From Heloderma charlesbogerti (lineage: Eukaryota; Chordata; Lepidosauria; Squamata; Helodermatidae): DNA of 64,000 nucleotides. The notes beneath the pieces were generated by a model. It saw only the letters and a list, made by a program, of their open reading frames with translations. It did no database searches and was not told the origin of the DNA. The stretch lies in NCBI GenBank assembly GCA_026122225.1, contig JANEZZ010001492.1, positions 1,877,001 to 1,941,000 on the forward strand. The letters are read 5' to 3'. Positions 22,470 to 34,503 of this stretch are shown one piece after another (within the stretch, counting starts at the first letter, position 1; each line of letters begins with the position of its first letter). The position numbers and the translations under genes were made by a program.

Positions 22470-24040
22470 AAACTAGATGTTCTGTTGATACATAGCACGT
22501 ATCACATTTTTCCTTAACTAATTACAGGCATGCAGGTGCGGGGATCCTTACAGAAAACACAGCACAAAAGGAGGGAAGGCTTATCTCTTCCCTCCACAAT
22601 GCAAATTGGAGCCAATTTTGCCTGTCCTCGTGTGTAGCCAGGATACATAGGAAAAATTCCCCATTGGTGCTCTGTTCCCTGTACGTTAAGTAAGGAAAAA
22701 CTGTAATTAGGTAATTCCTGTAATTAGGTAACGGAACATATGCAGTGTATCAAGGGAACATCTAGTTCAGCCCTTGGAATGCAAAGGGTGTTGCTAGAAC
22801 CCTCATGAAACATGATCAGGCGTACTTTAAACAAATTCTGTATTTTAATAAGGAATTAGAAATGCAGGCATAGAACTGAAACACATAAAACAAAAGAAAG
22901 CATATGTAGGCACTAAGATAGCTTGCATATGTTTTCTGTTGTTTTCTTTGGCTTTGGCTTAATACTTTGACTTAATATGCCAAAGTATTTGCGGTATTTC
23001 TAGCCAAAGGCCCTCAAATTATAATGGTATTAATAGTTGCATATCCATGGTCCAGAAATTAGGGACCGTCACCACTTTTTTCTGTCATGTCATTTAATGA
23101 GCACAGCATGGAAGCTGATGCTCATTGCCTCTCTTTCTTTAGTTAGAAACTCCAGTCAAAAGATAAAGACATGGATCCTGATAAAAAAGTTAACTTAGAG
23201 AGTATCTGGGGGGCCACAGGATGCTGAGGATTTCCACCTTCCAGGCTGTAGACAGAGCTACAGCCTCAGAGGGGGAGTTCCAAGAGAGGATTCCTTCCTC
23301 GACCCCCTCCCAGCCACTGCAGAAAGCTCCGTGGAGGCTCTTATTCCAAGGTCAGAGCTCCGACCTCGAGAAGAAGATGAAGACGAAGAGGAAGAGGAGA
23401 CAGGGGCATACTGGAGGGCTGGGAAGGGAAAAGCCATGGATCCACCCCTGGCAGCAAGTGCCCCCACCCCTGGTAGCTAATGCGAAATGTGCTAAAGGAG
23501 GACAGAAGGCTAAAAAAAAAAAAAAGCCTCTGCTGTTACTCCTGCCCTGCTGGGCTCTAGTTGGCTTGGCTTAGGAGACTCACAGCATTCCAACATCGGA
23601 GTGTTCTATCCAATGGATTAGATACACATTGGATTGTGCCCTTAGGGAACTGCATGGAAGGAACATTTCCCATCCCCTCCTCCCCCCTGCAGCAACTGCT
23701 GAGCCTCAAAAGCATCTCTGGACAGGCAGGTAGGCCACCTTAACTAAGTGGGACAGGGCACAGGGGTTACTGGCAGGAGATGAGCCTGGGACACTTTCCC
23801 AGTAACAATATAGCCCATACACAAATCCTCTATCTCAGAATTAATTCATAATCAATAACATTAAAATGTATAATTAATACTTACTTTAAAATGCTAGATG
23901 TACCATTACAAATATAAACAGGTTTCCTCACTCAATTAAAAAAACAAAAACAAAACCAGAGTTCAAGACAAGGGCTAGACTTAATTTTGAAGTGTGCGCA
24001 TAAAGGGCAGAATCCACTGGGAGCTTACACCCCCACTGAT
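22470..24040. other. Unannotated; acidic open frame at 23221-23574 uncertain
   Basis: No established repeat. The plus frame at 23221-23574 is GC-richer than its surroundings and includes a GAAGAAGATGAAGACGAAGA run. It has no recognisable domain and may belong to the acidic-ORF repeat family at 28290. A run of A at 23512-23524 follows. Confidence 0.35.
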
Positions 24041-24042
24041 TA

Positions 24043-24140
24043 AGAACATAAGAAGAGCCATGCTGGATCAGACCATCTAGTCCAGCATTCTGTTCCCTCA
24101 GTGGCCAACCAGCTATCGACCGGGAACCCACAAGCAGGAT
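24043..24140 (-). mobile_element. CR1 3' tail fragment, minus strand
   Basis: TTAAGAACATAAGAAGAGCC, ATGCTGGATCAGACCATCTA, GTCCAGCATTCTGTTC is the reversed end of the TTATGTTC-tailed CR1 lineage. The insertion is short. Confidence 0.8.
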
Positions 24141-25107
24141 TCTCTTCCACCCTGCTGACTGCATGGCGCAAGCGGCCCCCACCACTTGTGCAACAGCAAT
24201 TTAGCACTTCTGGGGGGGGCCCTGAAACGAGCAGAAACACTCATTTCTGTAAGGAGGCAGGTCAGATAAGGGAGCTCCGCTGACCTGCCTCCTTTCAGAA
24301 ATTCATTTTGGAGCTTCCCCTAGGAAGCACTACATCTTTCTTGAGTAAGCAGTGGGTCCTGCTTGTGCAACGCAATGTTCAGATCCACCACTTGCAGAAG
24401 GGAATCGGCAGGGCAGAAAAGAATTGGCGGGGGTAGAAGCGCCCCATTGGACTCTGACCATAGTTTATAAAGCCTGCATGTGGTTTACAATCTGAAATAA
24501 AATGAACATATAAAATGAAATATTGATTCTGATACAAGATGCTCTGATGTGAAGTACAGTAGCAAAAAAAGAGACCCTGAATCACTTCATTGTGGAAAAC
24601 AATTAAGTGTTGACTTAATTGTGAACAGTGTCCCTTGAAGCAGAGAGAGGACAAGGCTCTTACAAACAGAACAGAGGATTTATTTTTCTGAAGCTGCTGA
24701 ACACAGCCAGAAACTGTGGTTCTCCATGCTCCCAGACTAAACAAACACTGCCTGTATTGCCTAATGGCCTCATACCGATTCTCTCCAAGTCCTGACTTGC
24801 ATTAAGCTAGCAGTACAAGGAATAGCTGATGCAATATACACAATGAAAGCAATAACTGTTTAGGCTGCTTATTAACTGTTTGAAAATGCACCTCCAGATA
24901 TCCGTTGGAATTCAGTGGCTCTTCAATTTTCTTCCCCCAAAGCAGGGGATATAACAATGTAAAGATTTTTGAACATAGATTTTATTTGAACTTGCATTTT
25001 ATTTTTAGCATTCAACTCAAAATACAAAGGAGATAAAATTAAATGAAGAAAACCCATCAAATGTTGTCCACGAGTGTAACCTCCCTGCAAATCCAAGTTT
25101 GCCAAAG

Positions 25108-25296
25108 TATTTAAGAAAATAAGAAGAATCATGCTGGATCAGACCAAGGGTCCATGTAGTCCAGCATTTTGTTCACACAGTAGCCAAGCAGCTGCCCATG
25201 GGAAAGCCACAAGCAGGACATGAGTGCAAGAGCACCCTCCTGCCCATGTTCCCCAGCAACTGGTGTACATAGGCATACTGCCTCTGATACTGGAGG
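25108..25296 (-). mobile_element. CR1 3' tail fragment, minus strand
   Basis: AAGAAAATAAGAAGAATCAT, GCTGGATCAGACCAAGGGTC, then TTGTTCACACAGTAGCC, CCCATGTTCCCCAGCAACTG and TGCCTCTGATACTGG reverse the order seen at 2930-3109. Confidence 0.85.
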
Positions 25297-25944
25297 TATT
25301 TGTTTGAATCATGTCTTGGTAACCTCTGTATTCTCTTGTACGATCTTGTAAATTTATGAACATTTTTCTGCATAAGCAAGGCCTAGAAGCAAAAGTTCTT
25401 GGCTGCCATTATTGCCACTGATCTCTTCCAAGAGATTCCTGTCTTTGTTATTAATAAGAACAACAACAGATCTGAACAGGATGACCGATAGTGCAAGAAA
25501 TTAAAACATATCCATGACTTTTCCCAAGATTCCAAGACTCAGGGAAGCTGTTGTCCTGCTATCCTGCCCTCAAACACCGAGCGTGAGGATTTCTGCCTCT
25601 GTTCTGTAGTCCAGAGAGAAATAGTTTCAGCCAGCGTATGCAACAGGTCTGATCCTTTGACCTACACTGTCAAAGATGACAAGAATGACATATTTAATTT
25701 TATTGCTATTCCCAGGGTCACTGGGATCAAGGATATCTACAACCTTAGGGGTCAGTTTGGTGAAACAATGGTTAGGCTGAGTTTCTAGCCAGCAGTCATG
25801 TGGAGTGAAACATTTTTCATGGAAATTTTTTCCTTTGCTATGTTCTTTTCTTGGAAAATATTCCATTTCTAAAAATGCATTGATTATTAATATTAATAAC
25901 CTAATGAATGAATACAGTGGGGAAAGGCTGCAGCTTCGCCTTCC

Positions 25945-26060
25945 CCAATCTGGTGCCCTCCGGGTATGTTGAACTGCAGCTCTCATCATTCCCAGCCAGC
26001 ATGGTGATTTGCTAGGAATTTTGGGAGTTGCAGTCCCAACGCACCTGGAGGGCAGCAACT
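25945..26060. mobile_element. Palindromic repeat, CTGCAGCTCTCATCAT variant
   Basis: TTCCCCAATCTGGTGCCCTC, CGGGTATGTTGAACTGCAGC on the left and GGGAGTTGCAGTCCCAACGC, ACCTGGAGGGCAGCAACTTA on the right form an imperfect hairpin. This is the same layout as 31575-31705. Confidence 0.65.
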
Positions 26061-26069
26061 TAGGGAAGG

Positions 26070-27570
26070 TTACTGTGAAGCTCAGTGTTTGAGCATGTGC
26101 TTCGCAAGCAGAACAAGAGAGATGGGATGGTGAAAGAAGTGGTTGGGTATGGCATCTGGTCATGGTAATTGAAAAGGGAGAGGAATCTGGTAAGGGAATT
26201 GTGCCTGATCTGTTAATACCAAAGAGTCAGTTCTGTAGTCTTTGAGAGGAGAAATCGAAGTCACTCTCAAATGTGTACAGCAATATGGGGGGGAAACATG
26301 GGTGGAGGAGTAACAATATGCTTCAGCAGGAACACATCTCTTCACAGGAAACAGTGGGGGAAATGCAGGATGGTCGCAAATCCTGCTTTGTATATTTAAA
26401 AACCTAAAATAAGTACGTTTAATATTTGGTTTCTGTCTTTCACACATGCACACCAACAGCAGAAGAGAGGCTCAAAGGCACGTTAAGTGGCACATGCAAA
26501 ATCAACTGAAGACAATGTTGCCATTCACTTTAATGATAATATAACTAGTTTGAGGAAATTGCCATGTTTCTATGTAACCACAGAAATAATGGACTTCGAA
26601 TGGATCGCAACTCTCGTAAATGGGAACTATTTTCTTTCATTAGCATTTTTGCCGGATGAACTCTGGAATCTGCCAAGCTGTGTAAATCTATAAAAGGTTC
26701 AAAGCAACACATGACCAACCACCATAAGATATAAAAATATTCCTTTTTTCACATTTCCATGAATCCACACAATCGCTGAAGCTAATTACACTGTAAGAGG
26801 AGAAAAAACTGGTATAGAAGCAGTAGCGTGAGCAGTCAGCAAAAAGTAACATTCAACTGAATGCTAAAGCAGCTGCTGACTCCCTCTGAATGAAGACTGA
26901 TAATCCAAACATTAGTCACTAAACAGAGAATATGGAATTATGCTGCCAAAAGATGGCTTTTTAAAAATTCATAATTCTAAAGATCAAACAGCAGATGCAA
27001 GCTGCTGTAAAGACTACATTCGCTATTCATTACCAGTGCCTGCCTTAATAACACAGCCCCAGAGGATTAATATACAAACATACATTTCTTCAAAATTTCA
27101 CTTGAAATCTGTCTTGATGGCAGGGATAAAAGAAATAAATATAGAAAGATGTACTGTATTTATCTGTCATAATTTACAGGGAAACTGGCAACATACCTAT
27201 TAAATACAAGGAAGGTAGTTATGTGAAAACCAAAATATGGAGCATGAACTGGTATCCTAGCAACCAACATAAGCTAAACTGGTTTAAGATTCTAGTCAAT
27301 CAAATGTAAGTGTCAGTATAATATCCCTCAAATACTGATTACAGTGGCCCCCTTGAGATGTAAACTTTATGAATAAATTAAATGTAAATGTCGACAAAGT
27401 TGGTATGAAAATCTGATGATTAGCATAATTTGCATATATTTAAGCGACATTAACTTTTACCAGACAAGAGCATATGAAAACTGTAAATTCATACTCTTCC
27501 ATATTGTGTTGAACAATGCAGCAAATACAATTCAGGCTGGCAGTAACTATGGATATTTGCAATATTTTCT
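26070..27570. other. No feature recognised
   Basis: Unique-looking AT-rich DNA. The short open frames at 26487-26693 and 26940-27203 have no family resemblance and lack convincing splice context. This stretch is a candidate for conserved non-coding sequence only because it is free of repeats. Confidence 0.4.
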
Positions 27571-27572
27571 AA

Positions 27573-27936
27573 GGACATTTCTACACCAGCCTAAGATCCT
27601 GCATTTAAAACAGGGCTTTCTGCTTCCATTTTAAATGCAGGATCACAACTGACTCCCTTTACACGTGCGCCCCTTCCCCCCTCCTTCTCCCCGTATCTGA
27701 GTCTTTCATTGATCTTGCTCCTCTTCTTCCCGCTTTTCCTCTTTTCACGGAGGAAACTGAAGCGAAACACAACAGGGTAATTTGATAGCTCATTGTCTGT
27801 AATCCATTTAGAAACGGAACAAAGGGCATTTAGTGCAGGAGGGTCACGGCACGGTCACTACATCATGTAAAGAGCCCGCAAACGTCCATGAAAGAGCAAT
27901 CTCAATTGCAGGATAAAAGCCCAGTGTGAAGGAGCC
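27573..27936. mobile_element. Harbinger-like MITE candidate, GGACATTTCTACAC ends
   Basis: The left end is GGACATTTCTACACCAGCCT, and the right end reverses to GGCTCCTTCACACTGGGCTT. Both are followed inward by ATCCTGCA. The interior GGATCACAACTGACTCCCTT, TACACGTGCGCC resembles the interior of the 569-2547 element near 1370 (GGATCACAACTGAGTGCCTT, TACACATGC). Flanks contain CTAA on both sides but the exact TSD is ambiguous. Confidence 0.5.
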
Positions 27937-28289
27937 CTAAGAAGAAAAACTGATTCTTTCAGAAACAGAAATTACCCATATATGGAAATATCATTCCATA
28001 TACAGTCCTAGATAGCGGCTGTGTCAGGGGAAACTATGGGAAAGCTGGATTTCAGAATGTATTAACTTTTAACTTATACTTTTAAAAAGGCCCACAGTTT
28101 GAGAAATGCTACTCTACAAAAGAGTGACTAAATAAAGCCAGGACCTCTGAGAGGCTGGCAGCTGAAGTAAAGGCAGAATACCTACAGGCACTGTGTCCAC
28201 CCTCACATGCTAGGTAAAATTGCACCTAATGGATTTTTGCTAGTCATACACCTGGTAAGAGTACAGAGCCCTCTGTCCCTTACTAGGAA

Positions 28290-28910
28290 CTCAGTGTCAG
28301 GAGCGCCTTAGCTGTCTCTTACAATCCCCTCCAATAGCCAACTCAAGAGAAGAGGATTCTTTCCAAGGCTTTATTCCTTTTACAACTTAATGACTCTTTC
28401 AGATGCTAATCACCAGTGACTAAGCAAGGAACTGCACTGGGGTAGTTAGCAGAGTAGCCTAAGCTCCAGGTATAAGGCAGTTGGTCCCCGTTTGAAGAAG
28501 AAGAGCGGGAAGACTCTGAACTTATGGGCTATGGAGAGGTCCTCCGTCTTCCCCTGGGGTCCTTGGGACGCAACCGTTGTCTTAGCGCCAAGCGGGCAGA
28601 GCACCTCCTCTTGGCGCGCTCCATCTGGCGCCACTCCCTGCATCTGCGCTGAGCATCCAGCAAAACCCCCTCCCCCGCTCTCTCGCTGCCAGGGTCACTC
28701 TCTCTCTCAGGAATGCTGGCAGGAGGAATCTCTCCCTGCCGCTGTGCCTGTGAGCGATGAGCGAGCTCCTCTCCCACGGGTTGTTGCTCTTCCTCAGAAT
28801 CAGAACTGCTCTGGAGCTCTATGGGCTCAGTTTCCACCCTGACACTCAGCAGCACCTTCCCCTTATGAGATACAAAGTTGGAGGGTTGGTAAAGGCCAAA
28901 CAACAGCACT
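28290..28910 (-). pseudogene. Unclassified repeat with acidic/basic ORF (copy A)
   Basis: A 126-residue minus frame (28909-28529) has an acidic segment ELQSSSDSEEEQQPVGEEL. It continues through a Gln/Arg-rich region (HRSQAQRQGEIPP) and ends with a basic tail (RRCSARLALRQRLRPKDPRG). The frame is preceded by VLLSVRVETEPIEL, and a similar order (VRIDSELMEIVSRSDSEGEQ) occurs at 60560-60960 (minus). Downstream on the minus strand is an AATAAA signal (28370-28375) and an end CGCTCCTGACA. The layout suggests a retroelement remnant, perhaps LTR-type, but no RT or gag motif is visible. Confidence 0.45.
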
Positions 28911-29457
28911 GAGGCCTAGCATTTTAAGGTAAAAATGAAGCCAAATGAAGCCTAAGACAGAAGCAGTCAGCTGTGGCCCTACAATACACATGCATACATG
29001 GGTACAGAGAAAAAAAATGTGATGATGCTCCCTAGCTTAGATAACTGTTTTTTAAAAATAGTATGTTTAAAGGAGAATTAATACTGCAATTCCTATCCCT
29101 GCACCCTCTTAAATCTCACTCTCTCTCAACTGCCTAACCTTAACTGACAGAACTCGCTCCTCCCCTACTCCCTTTCTATCCCATCTCCCTGGTAACCAGC
29201 CACACTCACTCCCATTCTACCTCCTGCAGGATTATTTTGAGCATGCCTGGGGACAGATCTAATGAACTGCCATAGGATAAAATTGGCTGGGGGCAGGGGG
29301 AGAATTGCATTTTTAATTAAAACGACAAACATGTTACACAACTATCAGAGCACACTGTATACTAAATCTTCCCCCGGACTAGTTCACACAACAAAGCGTT
29401 TACTGAAGTATGCTGTACAAATGGAGAAATCGGCTGATAAAGTTTAACCCCAGCAAC

Positions 29458-29528
29458 ATCTATGATGGCTAGGAAATGCTGAGTTGTAGGACTTTTTTTC
29501 TGTTTAAACATGCATAGATTGCACCCTT
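29458..29528. mobile_element. Half copy of ACAACTCCCAGC palindromic MITE
   Basis: GATGGCTAGGAAATGCTGAG, TTGTAGGACTTTTTTTCTGT, TTAAACATGCATAGATTGCA, CCC is one arm only of the family seen complete at 46106. Confidence 0.7.
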
Positions 29529-29806
29529 TCAATGGATCTGCTCTAAGTATGACTTGGTCTGGATCCAACCCATGGGACCAGATGATAAAGAAATGTATCA
29601 GTGGAAGTAAAAGGTCTAGAATTGTATATGTAGTGCTACATCAAAATAAGGCACATGGAAGCATGGGAATACCTAGTATAAAATCTTATTATTTAGCATC
29701 ACAGATGGCTGAATTATCAGCATGGTTTTTAGCTCCTTCTCAAGGGCTAGTAAAACACACACAAGAACAGCATGGTTTAGAGATTTCTTTAAAAGCACTT
29801 TAATGG

Positions 29807-30028
29807 TTGTTGTTGTTCAGTCGTTCAGTTGTGTCCGACTCTTCGTGACCCCATGGACCATAGCACGCCAGGCCTTCCTGTCCTCCGCTCTCTCCCGGAT
29901 CATGCTCAAGTTCATATTCATTGCATCGGTGATGCTATCTAGCCATCTCATCCTCTGCCGTCCCCTTCTCCTTTTGCCTTCAATCTTTCCCAGCATCAGG
30001 ATCTTTTCCAGTGAGTTTTCTCTTTGCA
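29807..30028 (-). mobile_element. Bov-B LINE 3' end, 222 bp, perfect TSD
   Basis: It starts with the reversed Bov-B end TTGTTGTTGTTCAGTCGTTC, TTGTGTCCGACTCTTCGTGA and runs to AGTGAGTTTTCTCTTTGC. It is flanked by ACTTTAATGG at 29797-29806 and 30029-30038, a perfect 10-bp duplication. The short minus frame reads ENSLEKILMLGKIEGKRRRG, with VHGVTKSRTQLND at the end. The clean TSD and near identity to 42809-43025 show a relatively recent 5'-truncated insertion. Confidence 0.95.
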
Positions 30029-30157
30029 ACTTTAATGGTATAATATAATAAAATGGGCCATACATATCTGATAATCCTCTGATATAGTCTCTGTGTAAGA
30101 TGTAAAATGGTTCAAATTAATTTAAGCTCAAATATAGCTCTTACTTCTTTTGTTTAG

Positions 30158-30219
30158 GTATAATGATTATATTCATGAATTGGCAAAGACTGGAATTATA
30201 AACCAAAGTGGCCGCCGTG
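30158..30219 (+). CDS. Putative 62-nt coding exon of an unrecognised gene
   Basis: A pyrimidine-rich tract (GCTCTTACTTCTTTTGTTTAG) ends in AG at 30156-30157. A 62-nt block follows, then the consensus donor GTAAGA at 30220. Only one frame is open, with codons from 30159 reading YNDYIHELAKTGIINQSGRR. The other two frames hit stops at once. I do not recognise the protein. Splice-site strength and peptide character suggest a genuine exon. A 62-nt open frame can arise by chance, so this rests on context alone. Confidence 0.35.
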
Positions 30220-31064
30220 GTAAGAAATATAATAATAAATTTATTAACTAGTGGGCATAGAGTGTTATAGCTTCTATAAGATTTGATAAGTGAATACCCT
30301 GGTTTGAATATTTTCAGTTAAGGCTACATTTACTAAATTTTTAAGTAAGGAATTGTGGGCTTGGATTCAGATTTATGCTGGATTAGCTGCGCTGATGGAA
30401 GTGGACATCCCACCCCCTTCTTCCCATGGTAACCCCTTCAGCCCCCTGAAAATGCTATTCTAGGAGTCAGGATACCCTGCTGATTGGGGTGATTGGTGTT
30501 TGTGGGAGGAGGATCCCCCAAAATTGGATAGAGGTATCTTCCATGAGTGAAGTGCTTCTGTCAACAGAAGACAGCATCTAACACATGGTGTTAATCAACA
30601 ATAAGTGTGGTAATAACACTATCTCAGAATATTAAAAAGCAGTTACCTGAAATAAACTGGAGTGTAATGGCAGAAGGAGAGAAGGGGAAAAAGAAAAATT
30701 CAGGCTTTGAAAACTAAATGGTCTAATTATTGTGGAACAGTGATAAACAAAAAAATTAGGCATGCACAGGTGAATTCACCACCACAATGGAACAAAGCAG
30801 GATCTATGACCTATGCACCGAAAAGCACTACAGTCCTGAAATGTGGAAAGTACGTTTCTGTGTGCAGAAGAGCAATGGAAGTAGAAAAGCAATGACTGGG
30901 TAGTGCTAGGGGCTACCCCGTCTGGAGGAAGCGCTCCCAAGTCACATTGATTTCAACAGTAAGGGGTAAGTATGTGCTGAACTCTCTCCCACTGAAATCA
31001 GTGGGGAACTTAAAAGTGCTTAACCTTGGCTAGAATGTGTCCTTAGTTTATAAAGCCGTTTTAT

Positions 31065-31101
31065 AAACAAGCAAACAAACAACCTGTTTGTTTGCTTGTT
31101 T
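31065..31101. repeat. Perfect 16-bp hairpin
   Basis: AAACAAGCAAACAAAC (31065-31080) pairs perfectly with GTTTGTTTGCTTGTTT (31086-31101) across the loop AACCT. It lies in a low-complexity AAAC/GTTT context and is not followed by a T run. Confidence 0.9.
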
Positions 31102-31574
31102 CCCACCAACCTGGGAACCTAAATATTATGGTTCACCTCACCTGCCCACATATTTTGGCAGTTTAAAGTATTTTCCTTCCCAACCAGCTAAAAAGGACCA
31201 GCTGGCAGACTTCACCAGCAAGATTTAGACAGGCCAGAAGGAAAACTGACAATTCTACCGGAGCAGAATTTGTATCACTGGGTGGTTTCCTATATGCTAA
31301 GTGAAATATTATTCCAAAGGCAGGCAACAGCTTATGAACAAGACTCATAAAATATTAAATATAACTCACACATCTTATGACAAACTAGAACAAACCCTTT
31401 CCTAACTCTCAGTGCTACTAGATGTCACCACCAGAATGTATTTTCTGATTTAGAGATCAGCTAACTTACTCCAGGCCGAGCCTGCTCTCCCTTTTTGTTC
31501 CTCTACCAAGGAATGGTAGAACTCTAAATCAGTTTCCTCTGGTCTTGGTTTTTATTTTATTTATTTATAGCAGC

Positions 31575-31705
31575 CCTAACTTAGTGCCCTCCAGATGTTT
31601 TGGATTTCGACTCCCATCAGACACAGTCAGTATGGCCAATGGCTAGGAATGCTGGGAGCTGTAGTCTAAAACATCTGGAGGGCATCAAGTTGGAGAAGGC
31701 TGATA
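31575..31705. mobile_element. CCAGATGTTTTGGACTACAA palindromic repeat
   Basis: GTGCCCTCCAGATGTTTTGG, ATTTCGACTCCCATCAG on the left is complementary to GCTGGGAGCTGTAGTCTAAA, ACATCTGGAGGGCATCAAGT on the right, around TATGGCCAATGGCT. The copy is well preserved. Confidence 0.85.
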
Positions 31706-34370
31706 ATATTTCTATTCCGCCTTTGGGTGGAAAATGTGGAGTGCACATTTGTTTGGCTCCCCCTTTTAGGGTGTCTCACTCGTGCAATTCTGTAGACTCT
31801 TTTGCAAGCTAGCAGAAAACGTCTTCCTGTGCAGCACCACAATTTATCATAGATTGAGTTACACTGTAAGAAACATGGTGAATAAGGGAGGCTGCTACAT
31901 ATAAACTAGGACCAAACTGAAATGCCTCCCGTTATCTCACTGTCTCCTTCGTGGTGCTGAAATCTGGCAGGAGGCATTTCCACCAGTGGCCAGGAGGAAT
32001 TTGGGGAGTGGGGTGAAACTCACCACCTACTTCCAAGGCTCTATCTGATGGCTGCCATTTTTTCTCTCCTCAAAGCCTTCAGGGGCAACACTACAAGACG
32101 GCACCTCTTGCCACAAACTCCTTTGCGGGGCTGATATTTCTTGGTCAGAAGTCCTGTTAGACCAATGCTATATTGCTTGCATGGGCTTTGGGGAGCAAAA
32201 AAAAGGGGCTCCAGGGGTAGACAGTGTCGCCTCCCCAATTTCACTTCCTTCCCCCCACTTTTTCTGAGGTTTTTTCCCCTTTTCTCATGCACCTCCAAAA
32301 TCTGAGCCAACAGTTTCCATATGAGAACTTCAGCTCAGATTTAATATAAATTCTACAGTGGGCCACAAAACAATTTTGAAAAGAGCTTTTGCAAAGTTTT
32401 ACACACATGCTTACACAGAAGAACGTTTCTAAATTTGGGGTTACTTTTCTCCCACAATGCTCTTTGTTTAAATCAGAAAGAGTCATTCTACAAGAAGAGG
32501 CTTTCTGCTAGTGGGAGGAGAACCTCTGGATCCAACCAGATTTACTGAATTCCCCATTTTGGAGGGTGGTACCTTACTAGGTGGTTTTCTACTCTTCCAG
32601 TTGATTATCATTTTACATCAATTACATCCCAAAGCTGTATTATTTTTACATCAATACTAATGTACAATGTTAAGCTATCTTATTTTTCTGTATTCTTCTG
32701 TACTGCTTTGGGAGCAGTAGCTAGAAATCCATCTAAAAATCCTGTCAATAAAACTAAAAAGCCCATCTACTATTTATGCTGCAGATCCCTGATGAAATGC
32801 ATTAATACATCCAAGACATTATTCTGTGAAGATGTGCCCTCAGTCTACGGCCTGGCACATGGCACAGAACCATCACCACACCCTCCAGCATGGTCTACTC
32901 AGCCAATCAGTCATCATCTGACATGCTCTAAGCATAGTGCAATGGACTGTAGCTAGCTCAGATTTTTGCCGTTCACTTTCCAACACTTTCTCATGTTTGT
33001 CTCATGGACCTAACTCTGGGAATCCTTGCCGTAAACTGTGGTTCACATGAAATCAGTTAAATTCACTCCTCAAGTCCTCCAGATAACTGGTACAAGGAAC
33101 AGCAATAGCAAAAGGAAAAGAGAAAGAGAAAGAAAAGCATTTTTAAATATAAGCATTTTTAAATATATAAATATATATTTAAAAGATTTTTTATATATAT
33201 TAATTACTTTTAAAAAATAACTCTAGTTTTAGCTACTGTAGATAATACAACTGCTTAAGAATTCTGTTCACCCTACCTTCTAGCAGACACTTGATTTCTC
33301 ATTTGTTGTCAGTGTTTCCAAACTTGACAATGCAAGATAAACATCCAAAGTTTGTCGTATAACGGACAATACCGCTCACCGGTAAAGTCCCACTGTTTTA
33401 CATCCAGTTCTACACAGAATGTGCGAGATCACTCTATACAAAAACTTTACAAACATGTATAGAGTAAGAAATTCAAAGTTAATCCTACTGTTATTCATCA
33501 CATTTGCATTAGGCTGGGCCCAAACAGTCACACCCGTTTAGCCATCCCTTTTGGAAGTGAGGAATTGAGGCAGCTCTTTTGGATGCTGTACAGATCCCTG
33601 AAATATTTCAAAGGGGAGTGATTAACTTAGGTTCAGGGTTCAGCCACAATCTCCCACACCAAGAGAGAGAAAGGAAACCAGCCTTTTGGTGTGCTTGGGT
33701 CAAACTTTGTCATAGTGTCCTCTACAGTCCTGCTGACTTTTACATAGTGCCGAAACTTTTACATATGCCAAAAGCAAGCACATATAGAAAAGGTTCTGCT
33801 ATCTACCCTTTTGGTTCTATTCTAGAGAGTGATGTCAGGCAAGAAATTTTCCATTTCTAAATATGCAATCTTTCATAAATTTAGTCAGTAACGTAATGAA
33901 TTGATACAATCCCACACAAACTAGGCAGTTTCAAGGCCGTAATTAACTTTTTCAGGTGACTATTCCCATGAAGCATCTGTCTCTCATGTACAACTCTTTG
34001 GGCAAGCTAAAATTAGCATGTTAACCATTTTTCACAGTGTCTTCATTTTTTCTTAACTGGTAATAAATCTAGAGGATGTGTATAATATTAAGTTGTCATG
34101 TCTTAAAATATTTACAAGTATTCCAATAAAACTGATTTCCAGGTAAAGCAGTTGGGGTGGTATCCAATTAACTCCTCCTGCTGACAGAACTGCTTCCATC
34201 AGCAAAAAGGAGAGGGGAATGATTTCCCTGCCACTTTGCAGACCTCCTGGGCACCCTCAAAATTTATTCTGGAGGGCTGGGCGATCCTCCAGAACAGTTT
34301 TTGGGGTGATGTAGAGGTAAGGGATAGGAGGGAAAAGTCCCACTGTGCAAGTGACATTTAGATTACACTA
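31706..34370. other. No gene recognised; AT-rich low complexity at 33108-33220
   Basis: Mostly unique sequence. An AAAGAGAAAGAG purine run and TAAATATATAAATATATATT blocks lie at 33108-33200. Open frames in the stretch (32660-32956 and 33579-33860) have no recognised domain. Confidence 0.45.
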
Positions 34371-34375
34371 ATAGT

Positions 34376-34462
34376 GCAGTCCTGTGCATGTCTACTCAGA
34401 AGTTAGATCCACTGAGTTCAATGGGATTTGCTCCCAGGTAAGTATGGATAGGATTGCAGCGT
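34376..34462 (+). repeat. Palindromic ACTCAGAAGTTAG-type squamate repeat
   Basis: GTGCAGTCCTGTGCATGTCT, ACTCAGAAGTTAGATCCACT, GAGTTCAATGGGATTTGCTC, CCAGGTAAGTATGGATAGGA, TTGCAGC. A compact, complete copy of the family discussed at 7040. Confidence 0.8.
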
Positions 34463-34503
34463 GTGTATGCTTTATTCATTTTTTCCCCTAAGCAAAACAT
34501 TTA

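Noticed and set aside
25627..26163. 178-residue minus-strand frame
   Set aside because: No recognisable domain; part of it crosses the palindromic repeat at 25945, so it is not a gene.
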